A stretch of 59,040 bases of DNA from Fodinibius sediminis (GCF_900182555.1 NZ_FXTH01000019.1:1-59040); one strand, 5' to 3'. Numbered from the stretch's first letter, positions 10,221 through 19,165 are shown. Program-made: numbers and translations. Notes: generated by a model from the letters alone, not told the origin.

Positions 10221-10497
10221 GGGAGGAGAATAGACGATTTACCTCACGGATAAATTTACTATTGCCCTATCTTCTTATCTAAATTAATTCTTTTTATATA
10301 GCACCTTTTGAGTGGTCAAAGGCGATGGAATGTACCAGAAGCCTATTCTATCGTACGAGATCATTATAAATGAATTCTGATTAATTCCGCCTTTAGGCGA
10401 GGAAAATAGACGACTTTACCTCGCGGATGAATTTACTATTGCCCTATCTTCTTATCTAAATTAATTCTTTTTATATAGCACCTTTTGAGTGGTCAAA
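10221..10497 (+). repeat. 100-bp tandem-spaced duplication of the leader region
   Basis: The segment from GAGGAGAATAGACG to GTGGTCAAA at 10221-10320 recurs almost unchanged at 10399-10497. Both copies contain the common leader (TTGCCCTATCTTCTTATC, then an A/T run) and the left arm of the H1 hairpin. The period is about 178 bp. It looks like a recent duplication of one leader-plus-module unit. Confidence 0.8.
10301..10405 (+). repeat. Module R2-short, copy 1
   Basis: Starts with the H1 stem in its one-A-shorter form (CCTTTTGA / TCAAAGG), runs through the GAACCTGTTTCATTTTACGAGATCGTTATAAATTAATT-like body and ends at CCGCCTTTAGGCGAGG, itself a small hairpin. It is followed directly by another leader and an R1 module. 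Confidence 0.8.
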
Positions 10498-10706
10498 AGG
10501 TGCGTAAAAACCACCGGCGAAACAGCTTCGGCGTCCGGGGTCGCTCGCTGAGGAAATAAATGTAGATATTCGTTTTTCTATAACTTCAACGCACTTGTTG
10601 CTCTAGCCCGCTAACCGCCTTTACCACTGCTTTCCCCATTTATTTCTTCATCGCAGCTCCCGCTCCCTTTTCACGCCTCACCAGCTAAGGCCGGCTGTTT
10701 GGGGGA
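10478..10706 (+). repeat. Module R1, copy 1
   Basis: 5' H1 hairpin GCACCTTTTGA / TCAAAAGGTGC with loop GTGG, then the invariant AAAAACCACC. A long-range stem follows (GAAATAAATG with CATTTATTTC), and then the 3' hairpin CAGCTAAGGCCGGCTG. In this copy the outer stem is weakened: CTGAGG replaces CTGCGG near 10549. Confidence 0.88.
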
Positions 10707-10711
10707 AATAG

Positions 10712-10786
10712 ATTTGTAACCTTCAACCTTTAACCTGCAACAAAATTAACTCCAAATGGGACGTGTCACTTTCATTAAGGAGTTAC
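10712..10786 (+). repeat. Spacer S-alpha, copy 1
   Basis: A CTTCAACCTTTAACCTGCAA run followed by AACTCCAAATGGGACGTGTC and ACTTTCATTAAGGAGT. It links an R1 module to an R3 module here, and the same order recurs at 11541, 50090 and 56099. Confidence 0.7.
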
Positions 10787-10958
10787 CAGGGGTTTGGGGA
10801 AGAGTCGGGAAATACTATGTAGCATAAGGACTCATGTGGAAGAGCGATCCCTGAACGAAAAGCTTTAACCCTTACAACATCTTGCTCTTCCCCAGCACTT
10901 TTTTTCGTTCCAGCTTGCTGGCCCCGGCTTGTACGGGGTTTGGTGATAAAAAATGGAC
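10787..10958 (+). repeat. Module R3, copy 1
   Basis: Starts CAGGGGTTTGGGG. GGGGAAGAG pairs with CTCTTCCCC about 90 nt later; a T-run, a 29-bp double hairpin (10910-10938) and the complementary A-run GATAAAAAATGG follow. Confidence 0.88.
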
Positions 10959-11018
10959 GAATAAGAACATTCTTCTTTGCCCTGATTTCTAATCTAAACC
11001 AACTCTTTTTTTAATTAA

Positions 11019-11270
11019 CCACTTTTGGATGGCCAAAGGGGATAGAAATACATTGGAAACCTGTTTCATTTTACGAGATCGTTATAAATTAATTCCGCCT
11101 TTTGGCTTGACCCTTCCGAATGCTCGGAACCAGCAAGCTGGACTCGTAAAAACTCAAGAAGAATTTAACTCCTCGGTGCTGATGACGATCAGCACCGTTG
11201 ATAAAGATTGGGCGCCAGCCCCTCGTCAAACAGAAATTCTTCCGGTGGGTTTTGTCGCATTCATAAAGGA
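11019..11270 (+). repeat. Module R2-long, copy 1
   Basis: H1 head, R2 body, then CCGCCTTTTGGCTTGACC and the long tail ending CAGAAATTCTTCCGGTGGG. It carries the double hairpin in reverse orientation at 11114-11141. Its GGTGCTGAT / ATCAGCACC hairpin is perfect here and degenerate in the other copies. Confidence 0.85.
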
Positions 11271-11276
11271 GTAATA

Positions 11277-11535
11277 ATCCTCCGGCCTAACGAAAGGTGA
11301 GGGGCCCGTTTCGCTGAGGCGAGCAGGAGCGGCCATAAATCATTTCCTGTCTGACGACCAACGGGAGGAGCTAAATGATTTTAGCGACGTGAGCCACAGC
11401 GGGGTGCCGAAGCTTTCTCAGCCGGTGAGTTTTTTTGGTTCCTCCAGCTTTGCTGGTCCCGCGCCTGCGGGATGCTCATTCAAAAATGGAACAACTCTTT
11501 CCACGCCTCACCAGCTAAGGCCGGATGTTGGGGAA
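11277..11535 (+). repeat. Module R4, subtype a, copy 1
   Basis: Starts ATCCTCCGGCCTAACGAAAGG. AAATCATTT pairs with AAATGATTT across about 40 nt. A GAAGCTTTCTCAGCCGG motif leads into a GGTTCC / GGAAC stem whose loop holds a 29-bp double hairpin at 11444-11472. It ends with the same 3' hairpin as R1 (CAGCTAAGGCCGGATG). Confidence 0.85.
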
Positions 11536-11540
11536 AATTG

Positions 11541-11621
11541 ATTCACGACTTTCAACCTTTAACATACAACCTGCAACAAAACTAACTCTATATGGGACGT
11601 GTCACTTTCATAAGGAAGTAT
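11541..11621 (+). repeat. Spacer S-alpha, copy 2
   Basis: Same order of short motifs as at 10712, with CTATATGGGACGTGTC in place of CCAAATGGGACGTGTC. It joins R4 to R3. Confidence 0.7.
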
Positions 11622-11791
11622 CAGGGGTTTGGGGAAGAGCCGGGAAAAACTATGTAGTATAAGTACTCATGTGGAAGAGCGATCCCCGACCGAAAAGCTT
11701 TAGCCCTTACAACATCTTGCTCTTCCCCAACACTTTTTTGGTCCAGCTTGCCTGGTCCCGATCCTTCGGGATTTCGTCGTTGAAAAAAGGG
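11622..11791 (+). repeat. Module R3, copy 2
   Basis: Full module. Its tail differs from most R3 copies: after the T-run it reads GGTCCAGCTTGCCTGG plus TCCCGATCCTTCGGGA (double hairpin 11743-11771) and closes with GTCGTTGAAAAAAGG, the ending otherwise seen in R4 subtype b. Confidence 0.85.
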
Positions 11792-11920
11792 ATAAATATT
11801 TAACTCCTCGGTGCTGATGACGATCAGCAACGCTGATAAAGATTGGGCGCCAGCCCCTCGTTAAACAGAAATTCTTCCGGTGGGTTTTGTCACATTCAAA
11901 AAAAGGGGCGTCCTCTCATC
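11792..11920 (+). repeat. Module R2-long, 3' half only, copy 2
   Basis: Begins inside the module at ATATTTAACTCCTCGGTGCTG and runs to the CTTCCGGTGGGTTTTGTCAC end. The 5' half is missing, and the join is to the tail of R3 copy 2. Confidence 0.75.
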
Positions 11921-11947
11921 GAATCGAAATTAATTCTTTCTTATATA

Positions 11948-12175
11948 GCACCTTTTGAGTGGTCAAAAGGTGCGTAAAAACCACCGGCGGAACCTGCTTC
12001 GGCGCACGGGATCGCTCGCTGCGGAAATAAATGTAGATGTTGGTTTTTCTGTAACTTCAACACACTTGTTGCTCTGGAACACTCACTGCCTTTACCAATG
12101 CTTTCCCCATTTATTTCTTCTTCGCAGCTCCCGCTCCCTTTCCACGCCTCACCAGCTAAGGCCGGATGTTTGGGA
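11948..12175 (+). repeat. Module R1, copy 2
   Basis: H1 of the GCACC/GGTGC type. The 3' hairpin is the GGATG variant (CAGCTAAGGCCGGATG). Followed by an R5 palindrome rather than by a spacer. Confidence 0.87.
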
Positions 12176-12180
12176 GACCT

Positions 12181-12412
12181 TACAGCTCCACTATGGTCCG
12201 TTCGAAATGACGAGGGGTACTGGAATGATGTCTGTACCCTTACGCTGGCAGGCCTATAATCGGATATCCAACATCCGGTGTTGATCCACTGCAAAGCCAA
12301 AAAACGAAGAATGGACGCCTAAATACGTACGGTATATCAATCTCCCTAAATCCCGGCCGAGAACGTAATCCAAGAGTTCCTCCTTGGAGAAGGAGGACAG
12401 GAGGATTGATTC
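12181..12412 (+). repeat. R5-R7 composite, copy 1
   Basis: R5 part: truncated CTCCACTATGGTCCGTTCG followed by AAATGACGAGG (12187-12216), the widespread GTCATTTCGAACG-class bacterial palindrome. R7 part: CTAAATACGTACGGTATATC, CAATCTCCCTAAATCCC and a CTCCAAG / CTTGGAG hairpin. It lies immediately upstream of the GntP gene, about 135 bp before its start. Confidence 0.75.
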
Positions 12413-12547
12413 TAAATTATTGCAGGAGATTCTTTTCGTTACCAACGTTCATCTTAAAACGGCGATACCCCGCCCCCGTTGCCCTTTTGCTAAAAATTGT
12501 TATACTAAAACGGTCAACAATCATCCATCATCCTCTATTATTGTTAT

Positions 12548-13906
12548 ATGTACGGATACCTCTTGTCGGGACTGCTGGTTGCCGCGGTCCTCTTTATCGT
12601 TGTAAGCACCGCCCGCTGGAAGCTGCACCCCTTCCTGGCCCTGTTGCTGGCCGCCTTCGGCGTGGGACTCCTTTCGGGTCTGCCCGGCCCTGAAACCGTC
12701 ACTGCCATCACCGACGGTTTCGGGGGTACGCTCGGATCCATTGGCATTGTCATCGCGGCCGGGACCATTATCGGCGCGCTCCTGGAAAAGAGCGGCAGCA
12801 CAAAGGTTATTGCCGAGCTGGTGATCCGGGCCGTCGGCAAAGCGCGCTCGGCCCTGGCCATGAGCATCACGGGCGCGATCGTCTCCATCCCCGTCTTCTG
12901 TGACTCCGGCTTTGTCATTCTCTCGCCCCTGAACCGCTCCCTGGCCTCCGAGAGCAAGCAGTCGCTGGCCACCTTTGCCGTGGCCCTCAGCATGGGACTT
13001 TATGCCACCCACGTCTTCGTGCCGCCCACCCCCGGTCCCATTGCTGCCGCCGGTACCCTGGAGGCCGACATCGGATCCGTCATCCTGCTGGGCCTTGCGG
13101 TAACCATTCCCGTCATCCTGGTCACCTATCTCTTTGCAAAATACATCGGCCGGCGCATTTACATTGATCCAGCTGAAACCACCCCTTCCGCGGAGACGGC
13201 TGATCCCTCTGATACGTCCCCCATGAAGCGCCCCACCGCCACCACGGCCCTCCTGCCGATCCTCATCCCCATGTTCCTTATTGCCCTCGGCTCCATGGCC
13301 ACCCTGCCCTCCGCTCCGTTAGGCGAAGGATGGGGGTCCGCTACCATTGACTTCCTGGGCGATCCCAATACTGCGCTTATCATTGGGGTTTTTCTTGCCT
13401 TTCGCACCCTCTCATCCGCACGCCGGGGACCCGAAGTCTATGGTGAATGGGTGGGCAACGGGCTCAAAAGCGCCGGTACCATCATCCTGATTACCGGGGC
13501 CGGCGGTGCTTTCGGCAGCGTGCTCCGCGCCACCGAGATCGGCAGCTTCCTGGGACAGTTCCTGGCCGAATGGAACATCGGTATTTTCCTTCCGTTCCTG
13601 ATCGCTGCTGCCCTTAAAACGGCCCAGGGATCATCGACGGTAGCCATCATCACCACCGCTTCCATCATGCTGCCCCTGCTGCCCGAAGCTGGACTCGCTT
13701 CCGGTCTGGCACCTGCCCTGGTCACCCTCGCCATTGGGGCCGGAGCGATGACCGTATCTCATGCCAACGACAGTTATTTCTGGGTCGTCAGCCAGTTCTC
13801 AGGCATGGATGTCTCCCAGGCCTACCGCCTGCAGACCGCAGGCTCCGCCATCGCCGGGGTAACGGGCATGATGATGGTGTTCCTGCTGAGCTTGTTTCTG
13901 ATCTGA
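12548..13906 (+). CDS. GntP family permease (gluconate:H+ symporter type)
   Basis: 452 aa and strongly hydrophobic throughout, with about 12 predicted membrane segments, as in the GntP family (about 440-450 aa). Family features include IGIVIAAGTIIGALLEKSGST near residue 60-80, SITGAIVSIPVFCDSGFVILSPL near 115-135 and the C-terminal AMTVSHANDSYFWVVSQFSGMD. Members import gluconate or related hydroxy acids with protons across the inner membrane. The gene is flanked by repeat blocks on both sides and has no catabolic partner here, so the substrate cannot be assigned. It is the only plus-strand gene between the GH20 gene and the right end of the window. Confidence 0.93.
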   Translation: MYGYLLSGLLVAAVLFIVVSTARWKLHPFLALLLAAFGVGLLSGLPGPETVTAITDGFGGTLGSIGIVIAAGTIIGALLEKSGSTKVIAELVIRAVGKARSALAMSITGAIVSIPVFCDSGFVILSPLNRSLASESKQSLATFAVALSMGLYATHVFVPPTPGPIAAAGTLEADIGSVILLGLAVTIPVILVTYLFAKYIGRRIYIDPAETTPSAETADPSDTSPMKRPTATTALLPILIPMFLIALGSMATLPSAPLGEGWGSATIDFLGDPNTALIIGVFLAFRTLSSARRGPEVYGEWVGNGLKSAGTIILITGAGGAFGSVLRATEIGSFLGQFLAEWNIGIFLPFLIAAALKTAQGSSTVAIITTASIMLPLLPEAGLASGLAPALVTLAIGAGAMTVSHANDSYFWVVSQFSGMDVSQAYRLQTAGSAIAGVTGMMMVFLLSLFLI

Positions 13907-13967
13907 GGATAAGGGAATCAAGGATTTTTGCTCCTTTCTTCTAATAGGAATATTTTTTTATATATAA

Positions 13968-14194
13968 CCACTTTTGGATGGCCAAAAGTGGAGCAAAAAC
14001 CACCGCCTGAACCTGCTTCGGCGCACGGGAGCCCTCGCTGCGGAAATAAATGAAGATGTTGTTTTTTCTATAGCTTCACTACATCTGCTGCTCCGGATCG
14101 CTGACTGCTTTTACCTCTTCTTTCCCCATTTATTTCTTTATCGCAGCTCCCGCTCCCTTTTCACGCCTCACCAGCTAAGGCCGGCTGTTTAGGG
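13968..14194 (+). repeat. Module R1, copy 3
   Basis: H1 of the alternative type, CCACTTTTGG / CCAAAAGTGG. The changed bases on both arms keep the stem paired. It begins about 60 bp after the GntP stop. Confidence 0.87.
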
Positions 14195-14247
14195 TAACTT
14201 TGATCAAATGGTTATTATTTTGAGCAACCGATGATAGTAAAGAGTGT

Positions 14248-14418
14248 CAGGGGTTTGGGGAAGAGCCGGGAAAAACTATGTAGTATAAGTACTCATGTGG
14301 AAGAGCTATCCCTGAGCGAAAAGTTTTAGCCATTACAATATCTTGCTCTTCCCCAACACTTTTTTCGTCCCAGCTTGCTGGCCCCGGCTTGTACGGGGTT
14401 TGGTGACAAAAAATGGAC
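14248..14418 (+). repeat. Module R3, copy 3
   Basis: Complete, with a double hairpin at 14370-14398. The S-alpha spacer is missing; only about 50 bp separate it from R1 copy 3. Confidence 0.87.
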
Positions 14419-14478
14419 AACTAAGAACATTCTTTTTGCCCTGATTTCTAATTTATAATCAATTCCTTTTTTTAAATA

Positions 14479-14707
14479 CCACTTTTGGATGGCCAAAAGT
14501 GGAGCAAAAACCACCGCCTGAACCTGCTTCGGCGTCCGGGATCGCTCGCTGCGGAAATAAATGAAGATGTTGGTTTCTCTTTAACTCCAACCCACTTGTT
14601 GCTCTGGCCCGCTGACTGCTTTTACCTCTTCTTTCCCCATTTATTTCTTCATCGCAGCTCCCGCTCCCTTTCCACGCCTCACCAGCTAAGGCCGGCTGTC
14701 TGGGGAA
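14479..14707 (+). repeat. Module R1, copy 4
   Basis: H1 type CCACTTTTGG / CCAAAAGTGG, preceded by a leader ending in an AATTCCTTTTTTTAAATA run. It shares the H1 type of copy 3, 500 bp away, suggesting a local duplication of an R1-R3 unit. Confidence 0.87.
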
Positions 14708-14772
14708 GCTTTTGATCAAAATGGTTATTCTTAAACCATTTAACGTGCAACCCTATAATAGTGAGGAGTTAC

Positions 14773-14943
14773 CAGGGGTTTGGGGAAGAGCCGGGAAAAA
14801 CTATGTAGCAAAAGTACTCATGTGGAAGACCTATCCCCGACCGAAAAGCTTTAACTATTACAATATCTTGCTCTTCCCCAACACTTTTTTCGTCCCAGCT
14901 TGCTGGCCCCGGCTTGTACGGGGTTTGGTGACAAAAAATGGAC
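14773..14943 (+). repeat. Module R3, copy 4
   Basis: Complete, with a double hairpin at 14895-14923. The R1-R3 order of copy 3 is repeated. Confidence 0.87.
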
Positions 14944-14950
14944 TATAAAA

Positions 14951-15097
14951 CCTTTTGGGGCTACACACCAACAACATATAGTTAAATAATTTTAGCGACG
15001 AGAGCCACGGCGGGGTGCCGAAGCTTTCTCAGCCGGCGACTTTTTTGGTCCAGCTTGCCTGGTCCCGATCCTTCGGGATTTTGTCGCTAAAAAAAGT
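14951..15097 (+). repeat. Module R4, subtype a, 3' half
   Basis: Enters the module at GTTAAATAATTTTAGCGACG after CCTTTTGGGGCTACACA, the same unusual entry point as at 21722. The left arm of the internal stem is absent. It carries a double hairpin of the TCCCGATCCTTCGGGA type at 15050-15078. About 100 bp further on, the wbpA-like gene ends. Confidence 0.75.
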
Positions 15098-15196
15098 AAT
15101 GGAAAAATACTTTAGCGATAAAAAATGGACAAGAAGATAGCATTATCTCAAGATAAGGCAACAGGAACAAAATACAAGGCACCCTTAGCCTCCCTC

Positions 15197-16522
15197 CTAC
15201 GCCTGCCAGATATGATCCGGGCCCTTGCTATAGCCGTTCATCGCATCGCGGGTGTCTACAATGCACTCACTCCACTCCGCCAGCTCCCTGTAATCGATAT
15301 CGGAATGGTCGGTTGAGATGATGACTGCATCAAAATCACGCACCGCCGACTCCGTCCACGCTATGGACTTCGTGCCCGTCCACTCTGCATGCTCGCGCGT
15401 GGGCTTGATCTCCGGGATATGCGGATCGTAGTACGATACATCCGCGCCATAGTTCTTCAGCAGATCCAGGATCTTAAAGGTGGGCGATTCCCGCATGTCA
15501 TCCACATCCGGTTTATAGGCCAATCCAATCACCAGTACCCGGCTCCCGTTCACGGCCTTCTTATGGGCATTCAGCGCCCTCAGGGTGCGGTTGATAACAT
15601 ACTGGGGCATGGAGGTATTGATCTCCCCCGCCAGTTCAATAAACCGAGTGTTTTGCTCATATTCCCGGGCCTTCCAGGTCAGATAGAAAGGGTCGATGGG
15701 GATGCAATGACCGCCCAGCCCCGGACCCGGGACAAACTTCATAAACCCAAACGGCTTGGTATCGGCCGCCTCCAGCACCTCATGCACATCAATACCCATC
15801 TGCTGATAGACCACCTTCAGCTCATTCACCAGCGCGATATTCACCGCCCGGAACACATTCTCCGTAATCTTCACCGCCTCGGCGGTTTTCGTATCCGACA
15901 CCGGCACCGTCTGGACGATAGCCGTGTCGTAGAGAGCACACGCCAGCTTGATCGCTTCTTCGCCATGTCCCCCCACCACCTTGGGAATCTTTGAGGTATT
16001 GAAATCGGGATTTCCCGGGTCCTCGCGCTCCGGACTGTAGGCTACATAAAAATCCTCGCCCGCCGTCAACCCGGACTTCGACTCCAGGATCGGGATAATA
16101 AGCTCTTCCGTCGTCCCGGGGTAGGTTGTGGACTCCAGGATCACCAGCTGGCCTTTGCGGAGGTTTTCTCCCACGGTAAAGCAGGTCCGCTCCACATACT
16201 GCATATCCGGCTCGCGGTGTTCATCCAGCGGGGTAGGCACACACAGCAAGACGGCATCAGCTTCCGGGAGGCGATCGAATTTCGTCGTGGCCCCGCACCG
16301 CTCACTGCCGGCCAGCTTCTGCATCATATCCTCGCCCAGGTGCTTGATGTAGGGACGCCCTTCCTCAATGCAGCTTATCTTTTCCTCGTCAATATCGAAG
16401 CCGAGCACCGGCAGGCCCTCCTGATGGAAGGTCCACATCAGCGGCAGGCCTACATAACCCAGGCCGACAATACCAACGGTATATTCTTTCTGTTCAATCT
16501 TTTGCAGAAGCTCCTGAAGCAT
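15197..16522 (-). CDS. wbpA: UDP-N-acetylglucosamine 6-dehydrogenase, WbpA type
   Basis: 441 aa. GIVGLGYVGLP (17-27) is the NAD loop. GPGLGGHCIPIDPF holds the catalytic Cys273. AYSPEREDPGNPDF is characteristic of the WbpA branch rather than of WecC or UDP-glucose dehydrogenases. The enzyme oxidises the C6 hydroxyl of a UDP-N-acetylhexosamine to a uronic acid, using two NAD+, in the cytosol. Its likely role is precursor supply for the surface polymer encoded to the right. It is separated from wecA by 2.6 kb of repeats, so it is probably transcribed separately. UDP-ManNAc as substrate cannot be excluded, because a WecB homologue is nearby. Confidence 0.88.
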   Translation of the reverse strand: MLQELLQKIEQKEYTVGIVGLGYVGLPLMWTFHQEGLPVLGFDIDEEKISCIEEGRPYIKHLGEDMMQKLAGSERCGATTKFDRLPEADAVLLCVPTPLDEHREPDMQYVERTCFTVGENLRKGQLVILESTTYPGTTEELIIPILESKSGLTAGEDFYVAYSPEREDPGNPDFNTSKIPKVVGGHGEEAIKLACALYDTAIVQTVPVSDTKTAEAVKITENVFRAVNIALVNELKVVYQQMGIDVHEVLEAADTKPFGFMKFVPGPGLGGHCIPIDPFYLTWKAREYEQNTRFIELAGEINTSMPQYVINRTLRALNAHKKAVNGSRVLVIGLAYKPDVDDMRESPTFKILDLLKNYGADVSYYDPHIPEIKPTREHAEWTGTKSIAWTESAVRDFDAVIISTDHSDIDYRELAEWSECIVDTRDAMNGYSKGPDHIWQA

Positions 16523-16833
16523 ATCTCTTATGTGTCTCGTGTATTTTTAAAATTTAATGGCCAAATATAAGCAAAAGCGGTAAGAATATGGAATGTCGAT
16601 TACAGCTCCGCTTCGATCTATGGTCCCAGGACTGTAATGACCTATTATATATATCTTACTGCTATCTATATACCTATACCTTAACGGGTAGAATATAGAT
16701 TCGGACCTGTACCTGTAGTTTATATTAACTACACATACGTGTATGTATGATAGGTGAGAAGGAGGAATAAGGTTCCCTTTTTCCTCAGCTGTTGGGTGCC
16801 CCTTCTTTTAGTTCCAATTCTTTTTTTATACGG
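16523..16833. other. Upstream region of the wbpA-like gene
   Basis: AT-rich, with no gene or repeat module. It contains short inverted repeats near 16714-16745 (TAGT...ACTA and CATAC / GTATG around GT). This should hold the wbpA promoter on the minus strand, but I cannot pick out a convincing promoter by eye. Confidence 0.3.
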
Positions 16834-16925
16834 ACCCCTTTTGGATGCCCAAAGGTATGTGTAAAATCGGAATCCTATTTTACCATATAAAACCATTATG
16901 AATTGATTCCGCCTTTAGGCGAGGA
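16834..16925 (+). repeat. Module R2-short, copy 2
   Basis: H1 head ACCCCTTTTGG with CCAAAGG, then the GGTATGTGTAAAATCGGAATC variant of the body, ending at CCGCCTTTAGGCGAGG. The same variant body occurs at 49781 and 54671. Confidence 0.78.
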
Positions 16926-16996
16926 TAATAAATAGTATCAACTATATAAGCTACTTGTTGCCCTCTCCTTTAATTAAAACCATCCTTTTTTATTTA

Positions 16997-17200
16997 CCAC
17001 TTTTGGATGGCCAAAAGTGGAGCAAAAACCACCGGCTGAAGTGGGACCGCCTTTTGGCTTGACCCAAAAGGCTATGAAAAACTCAAGAAGAATTTAACTC
17101 CTCGGTGCTGATGACTGTATCAACGCTGATAAAGACCTGGCGCCAGCCCCTCGTCAAACAGAAATTCTTCCGGTGGGTTTTGTAACCCTCATTAAGAAAG
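16997..17200 (+). repeat. Chimeric module: R1 head fused to R2-long tail
   Basis: The first 44 bp are R1 (H1 CCACTTTTGG / CCAAAAGTGG, then AGCAAAAACCACCGGCTGAA). The sequence then switches at about 17041 to the R2-long tail from GGGACCGCCTTTTGGCTTG onwards. The R2-long part has an empty double-hairpin site (GACCCAAAAGGCTATGAAAA). Confidence 0.85.
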
Positions 17201-17204
17201 AAGA

Positions 17205-17438
17205 ATCCTCCGGCCTAACGAAAGGTGAGAGGCCCGTTTCGTCGTGGCGATCGGGAGCGATAAAAATCATTTCCTGTATGACGACCAGCGGGAGGAGTTA
17301 AATGATTTTAGCGACGGGAGCCGCGGCGGGGCGCCGAAGCTTTCTCAGCCGGTGAGTTTTTTTGGTTCCTTTTTTGCTCATTCAAAAAAGGAACAACTCA
17401 TTCCACGCCTCACCAGCTAAGGCCGGCTGTTGGGGGAA
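17205..17438 (+). repeat. Module R4, subtype a, copy 2
   Basis: Complete, with AAATCATTT / AAATGATTT. The terminal stem GTTCCTTTTTT / AAAAAAGGAAC is perfect with an 8-nt loop and contains no double hairpin, so this is the natural empty counterpart of the copy at 11277. Confidence 0.85.
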
Positions 17439-17445
17439 TTTGTAC

Positions 17446-17625
17446 TGTAACCTTATGCTGGCGGACCCACAATCTGGCATCCAGCATCCCATATTAATCC
17501 CCTGCCTGTAAAGCCCAAATAGGAGAATGGACACCTAAATACGTACGGTATATCAATCTCCCTAAATCCCTCTTCTCCAAGAGTTCCTCCTTGGAGAAGG
17601 AGGACAGGAGGATTGATCCTAATTT
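17446..17625 (+). repeat. R5 tail-R7 composite, copy 2
   Basis: Lacks the GTCATTTCG palindrome but keeps the linker (CTTATGCTGGCGGACCCAC) and a full R7 with CTTCTCCAAG / CTTGGAGAAG and GGAGGACAGGAGGATTGAT. Confidence 0.7.
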
Positions 17626-17692
17626 ATTTCAGGAGATTCTCTCCTTTAACATTAGAAGTGATATTGGATGGAATATGGCAATCATTCCTTCA

Positions 17693-17860
17693 TACCTCTC
17701 CAATTAGTCATCTCGAGCCCTGGCGAGAGATCTTCTATTCTCAAGGCTAATTGCTCGAATTGTAGAAGGCTTTCTTTCCAAGGCCCGAAAATGATCTTAA
17801 TATAACATGCATATGGCCATATGTAGAATGCATCAATTGATGCATTACCCGTTGCCTCTT
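17693..17860 (+). repeat. R6 element, copy 1
   Basis: CATCTCGAGCCCTGGCGAGAG, then ATCTTCTATTCTCAAGGCTAA, GGCCCGAAAATGA and a 3' part with two perfect palindromes: CATATGGCCATATG and AATGCATCAATTGATGCATT. Other copies are at 21047 and 50775. Confidence 0.78.
17827..17846. repeat. 20-bp perfect palindrome inside R6 copy 1
   Basis: AATGCATCAATTGATGCATT reads identically on both strands. It is preserved exactly at 50900-50919 and degenerate in the R6 copy near 21175. Its size and perfect symmetry resemble a dimeric protein binding site. Confidence 0.75.
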
Positions 17861-17890
17861 CCTAAAATCTAAATTAATTCTTTTTATATA

Positions 17891-17985
17891 GCACCTTTTG
17901 AGTGGTCAAAGGCGATGGAATGTATCAGAAGTCTATTTTATTTCAGGAGATCTTTATAAAATTAATTCCACCTTTAGGCGAGAAG
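17891..17985 (+). repeat. Module R2-short, copy 3
   Basis: GCACCTTTTGA / TCAAAGG head, GGCGATGGAATGTATCAGAAG body (closest to copy 1 at 10301), end CACCTTTAGGCGAG. Followed by a leader and R1. Confidence 0.78.
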
Positions 17986-18057
17986 AACAAACGACTACAG
18001 TTCGCTAATAAATTTCCAGTTGCCCCCTCCTATAGTATTAACCAATTTTTTTACATA

Positions 18058-18286
18058 CCACTTTTGGATGGCCAAAAGTGGAGCAAAAACCACCGGCAAA
18101 GCAGCCTCGGCGTCCGGGATCGCTCGCTGCGGAAATAAATGAAGATGTTATTTTTCCTATAGTCCCAACATACTTCTTGCTCTGGATCACTCACTGCCTT
18201 TACCCCCGCTTTCCCCATTTATTTCTTCTTCGCAGCTCCCGCTCCCTTTTCACACCTCACCAGCCAAGGCCGGCTGTTTGGGGGGA
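18058..18286 (+). repeat. Module R1, copy 5
   Basis: H1 CCACTTTTGG / CCAAAAGTGG. The 3' hairpin is in the fully paired form CAGCCAAGGCCGGCTG. Confidence 0.87.
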
Positions 18287-18301
18287 ACTTTGGTCCAATG
18301 T

Positions 18302-18424
18302 TTATTCTTTAATCTGCTATGTACATCCTGCAAAAGCTCCCCTTCCATGAAAGCTTACCGTTCAATCTTTAACCAAAGCAAAGATTTTCCCAAGTGGGCT
18401 TTATCGTTTTTAATAAGGAGTAAA
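18302..18424 (+). repeat. Spacer S-beta, copy 1
   Basis: Recurring 110-120 bp spacer with GCTTACCGTTCAATCTTTAA, then CCCAAGTGGGCTTTATCG and TTAATAAGGAGT. The short inverted repeat CCCAAGTGGG is perfect here. Other copies at 21442, 47378 and 51366. Confidence 0.72.
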
Positions 18425-18595
18425 CAGGGGTTTGGGGAAGAGCCGGGAAAACCTATTGAGCACAAGTACTCATGTGGAAGAGCTATTCCTGCCCGAAAAA
18501 CTTTAACCATCACAATATCTTGCTCTTCCACAACACTTTTTTCGGCCCAGCTTGCTGGCCCCGGCTTGTACGGGGTTTGGTGACAAAAAATGGAC
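18425..18595 (+). repeat. Module R3, copy 5
   Basis: Complete, with a double hairpin at 18547-18575. CAGGGG / TTCCTG pairing is retained through G-T pairs. One mismatch (CTCTTCCAC) in the long-range stem. Confidence 0.85.
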
Positions 18596-18652
18596 AGCAA
18601 ATAAGTTACCTGTTGCCTTCTCTTCGGATATAAGTTAATTCTTTTCTAAGTG

Positions 18653-18882
18653 GCACCTTTTGAGTGGTCAAAAGGTGCGTAAAAACCACCGGCGAAACAG
18701 CTTCGGCGTCCGGGATCGCTCGCTGCGGAAATAAATGTAGATGTTGGTTTTTCTGCAGCTTCAACCCACTTGTTGCTCTGGCCCGCTAACCGCCTTTACC
18801 ACCACTTTCCCCATTTATTTCTTCTTCGCAGCTCCCTCTCCCTTTCCACGCCTCACCAGCTAAGGCCGGCTGTTTGGGGAAG
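18653..18882 (+). repeat. Module R1, copy 6
   Basis: H1 GCACCTTTTGA / TCAAAAGGTGC. Directly preceded by a leader (CCTGTTGCCTTCTCTTCGG) and followed within 65 bp by R3. Confidence 0.87.
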
Positions 18883-18944
18883 CTTTTGATCCAATGGTTA
18901 TTTTTAAACCATTTAATGTGCAACCTATGATAGTAAGAAATAAT

Positions 18945-19115
18945 CAGGGGTTTGGGGAAGAGCCGGGAAACATTATTTAGTTCAACTACTAAAGTGGAAG
19001 AGCAATCCCTGAGGGAAAGGTTTTAGCCATCACAACATCTTGCTCTTCCCCAACGCTTTTTTCGCTCCAGCTTGCTGGCCCCGGCTTGTACGGGGTTTAG
19101 CGATAAAAAATGGAC
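18945..19115 (+). repeat. Module R3, copy 6
   Basis: Double hairpin at 19067-19095. The flanks of the hairpin changed together: TTTTTTCGCT on the left and AGCGATAAAAAA on the right, where other copies have CGTC and GGTGAC. The central part is the most diverged of all R3 copies (ACTAAAGTGG). Confidence 0.83.
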
Positions 19116-19165
19116 AAGAATAAAGCATTATTTCAAAATAAGGCAACAGGAACCTCACCCTATCC

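Noticed and set aside
10787-10958. R3 as a simple Rho-independent terminator.
   Set aside because: The GGGGAAGAG/CTCTTCCCC arms are about 80-90 nt apart and the T-run is part of a second stem; many copies occur far from any gene end on that strand.
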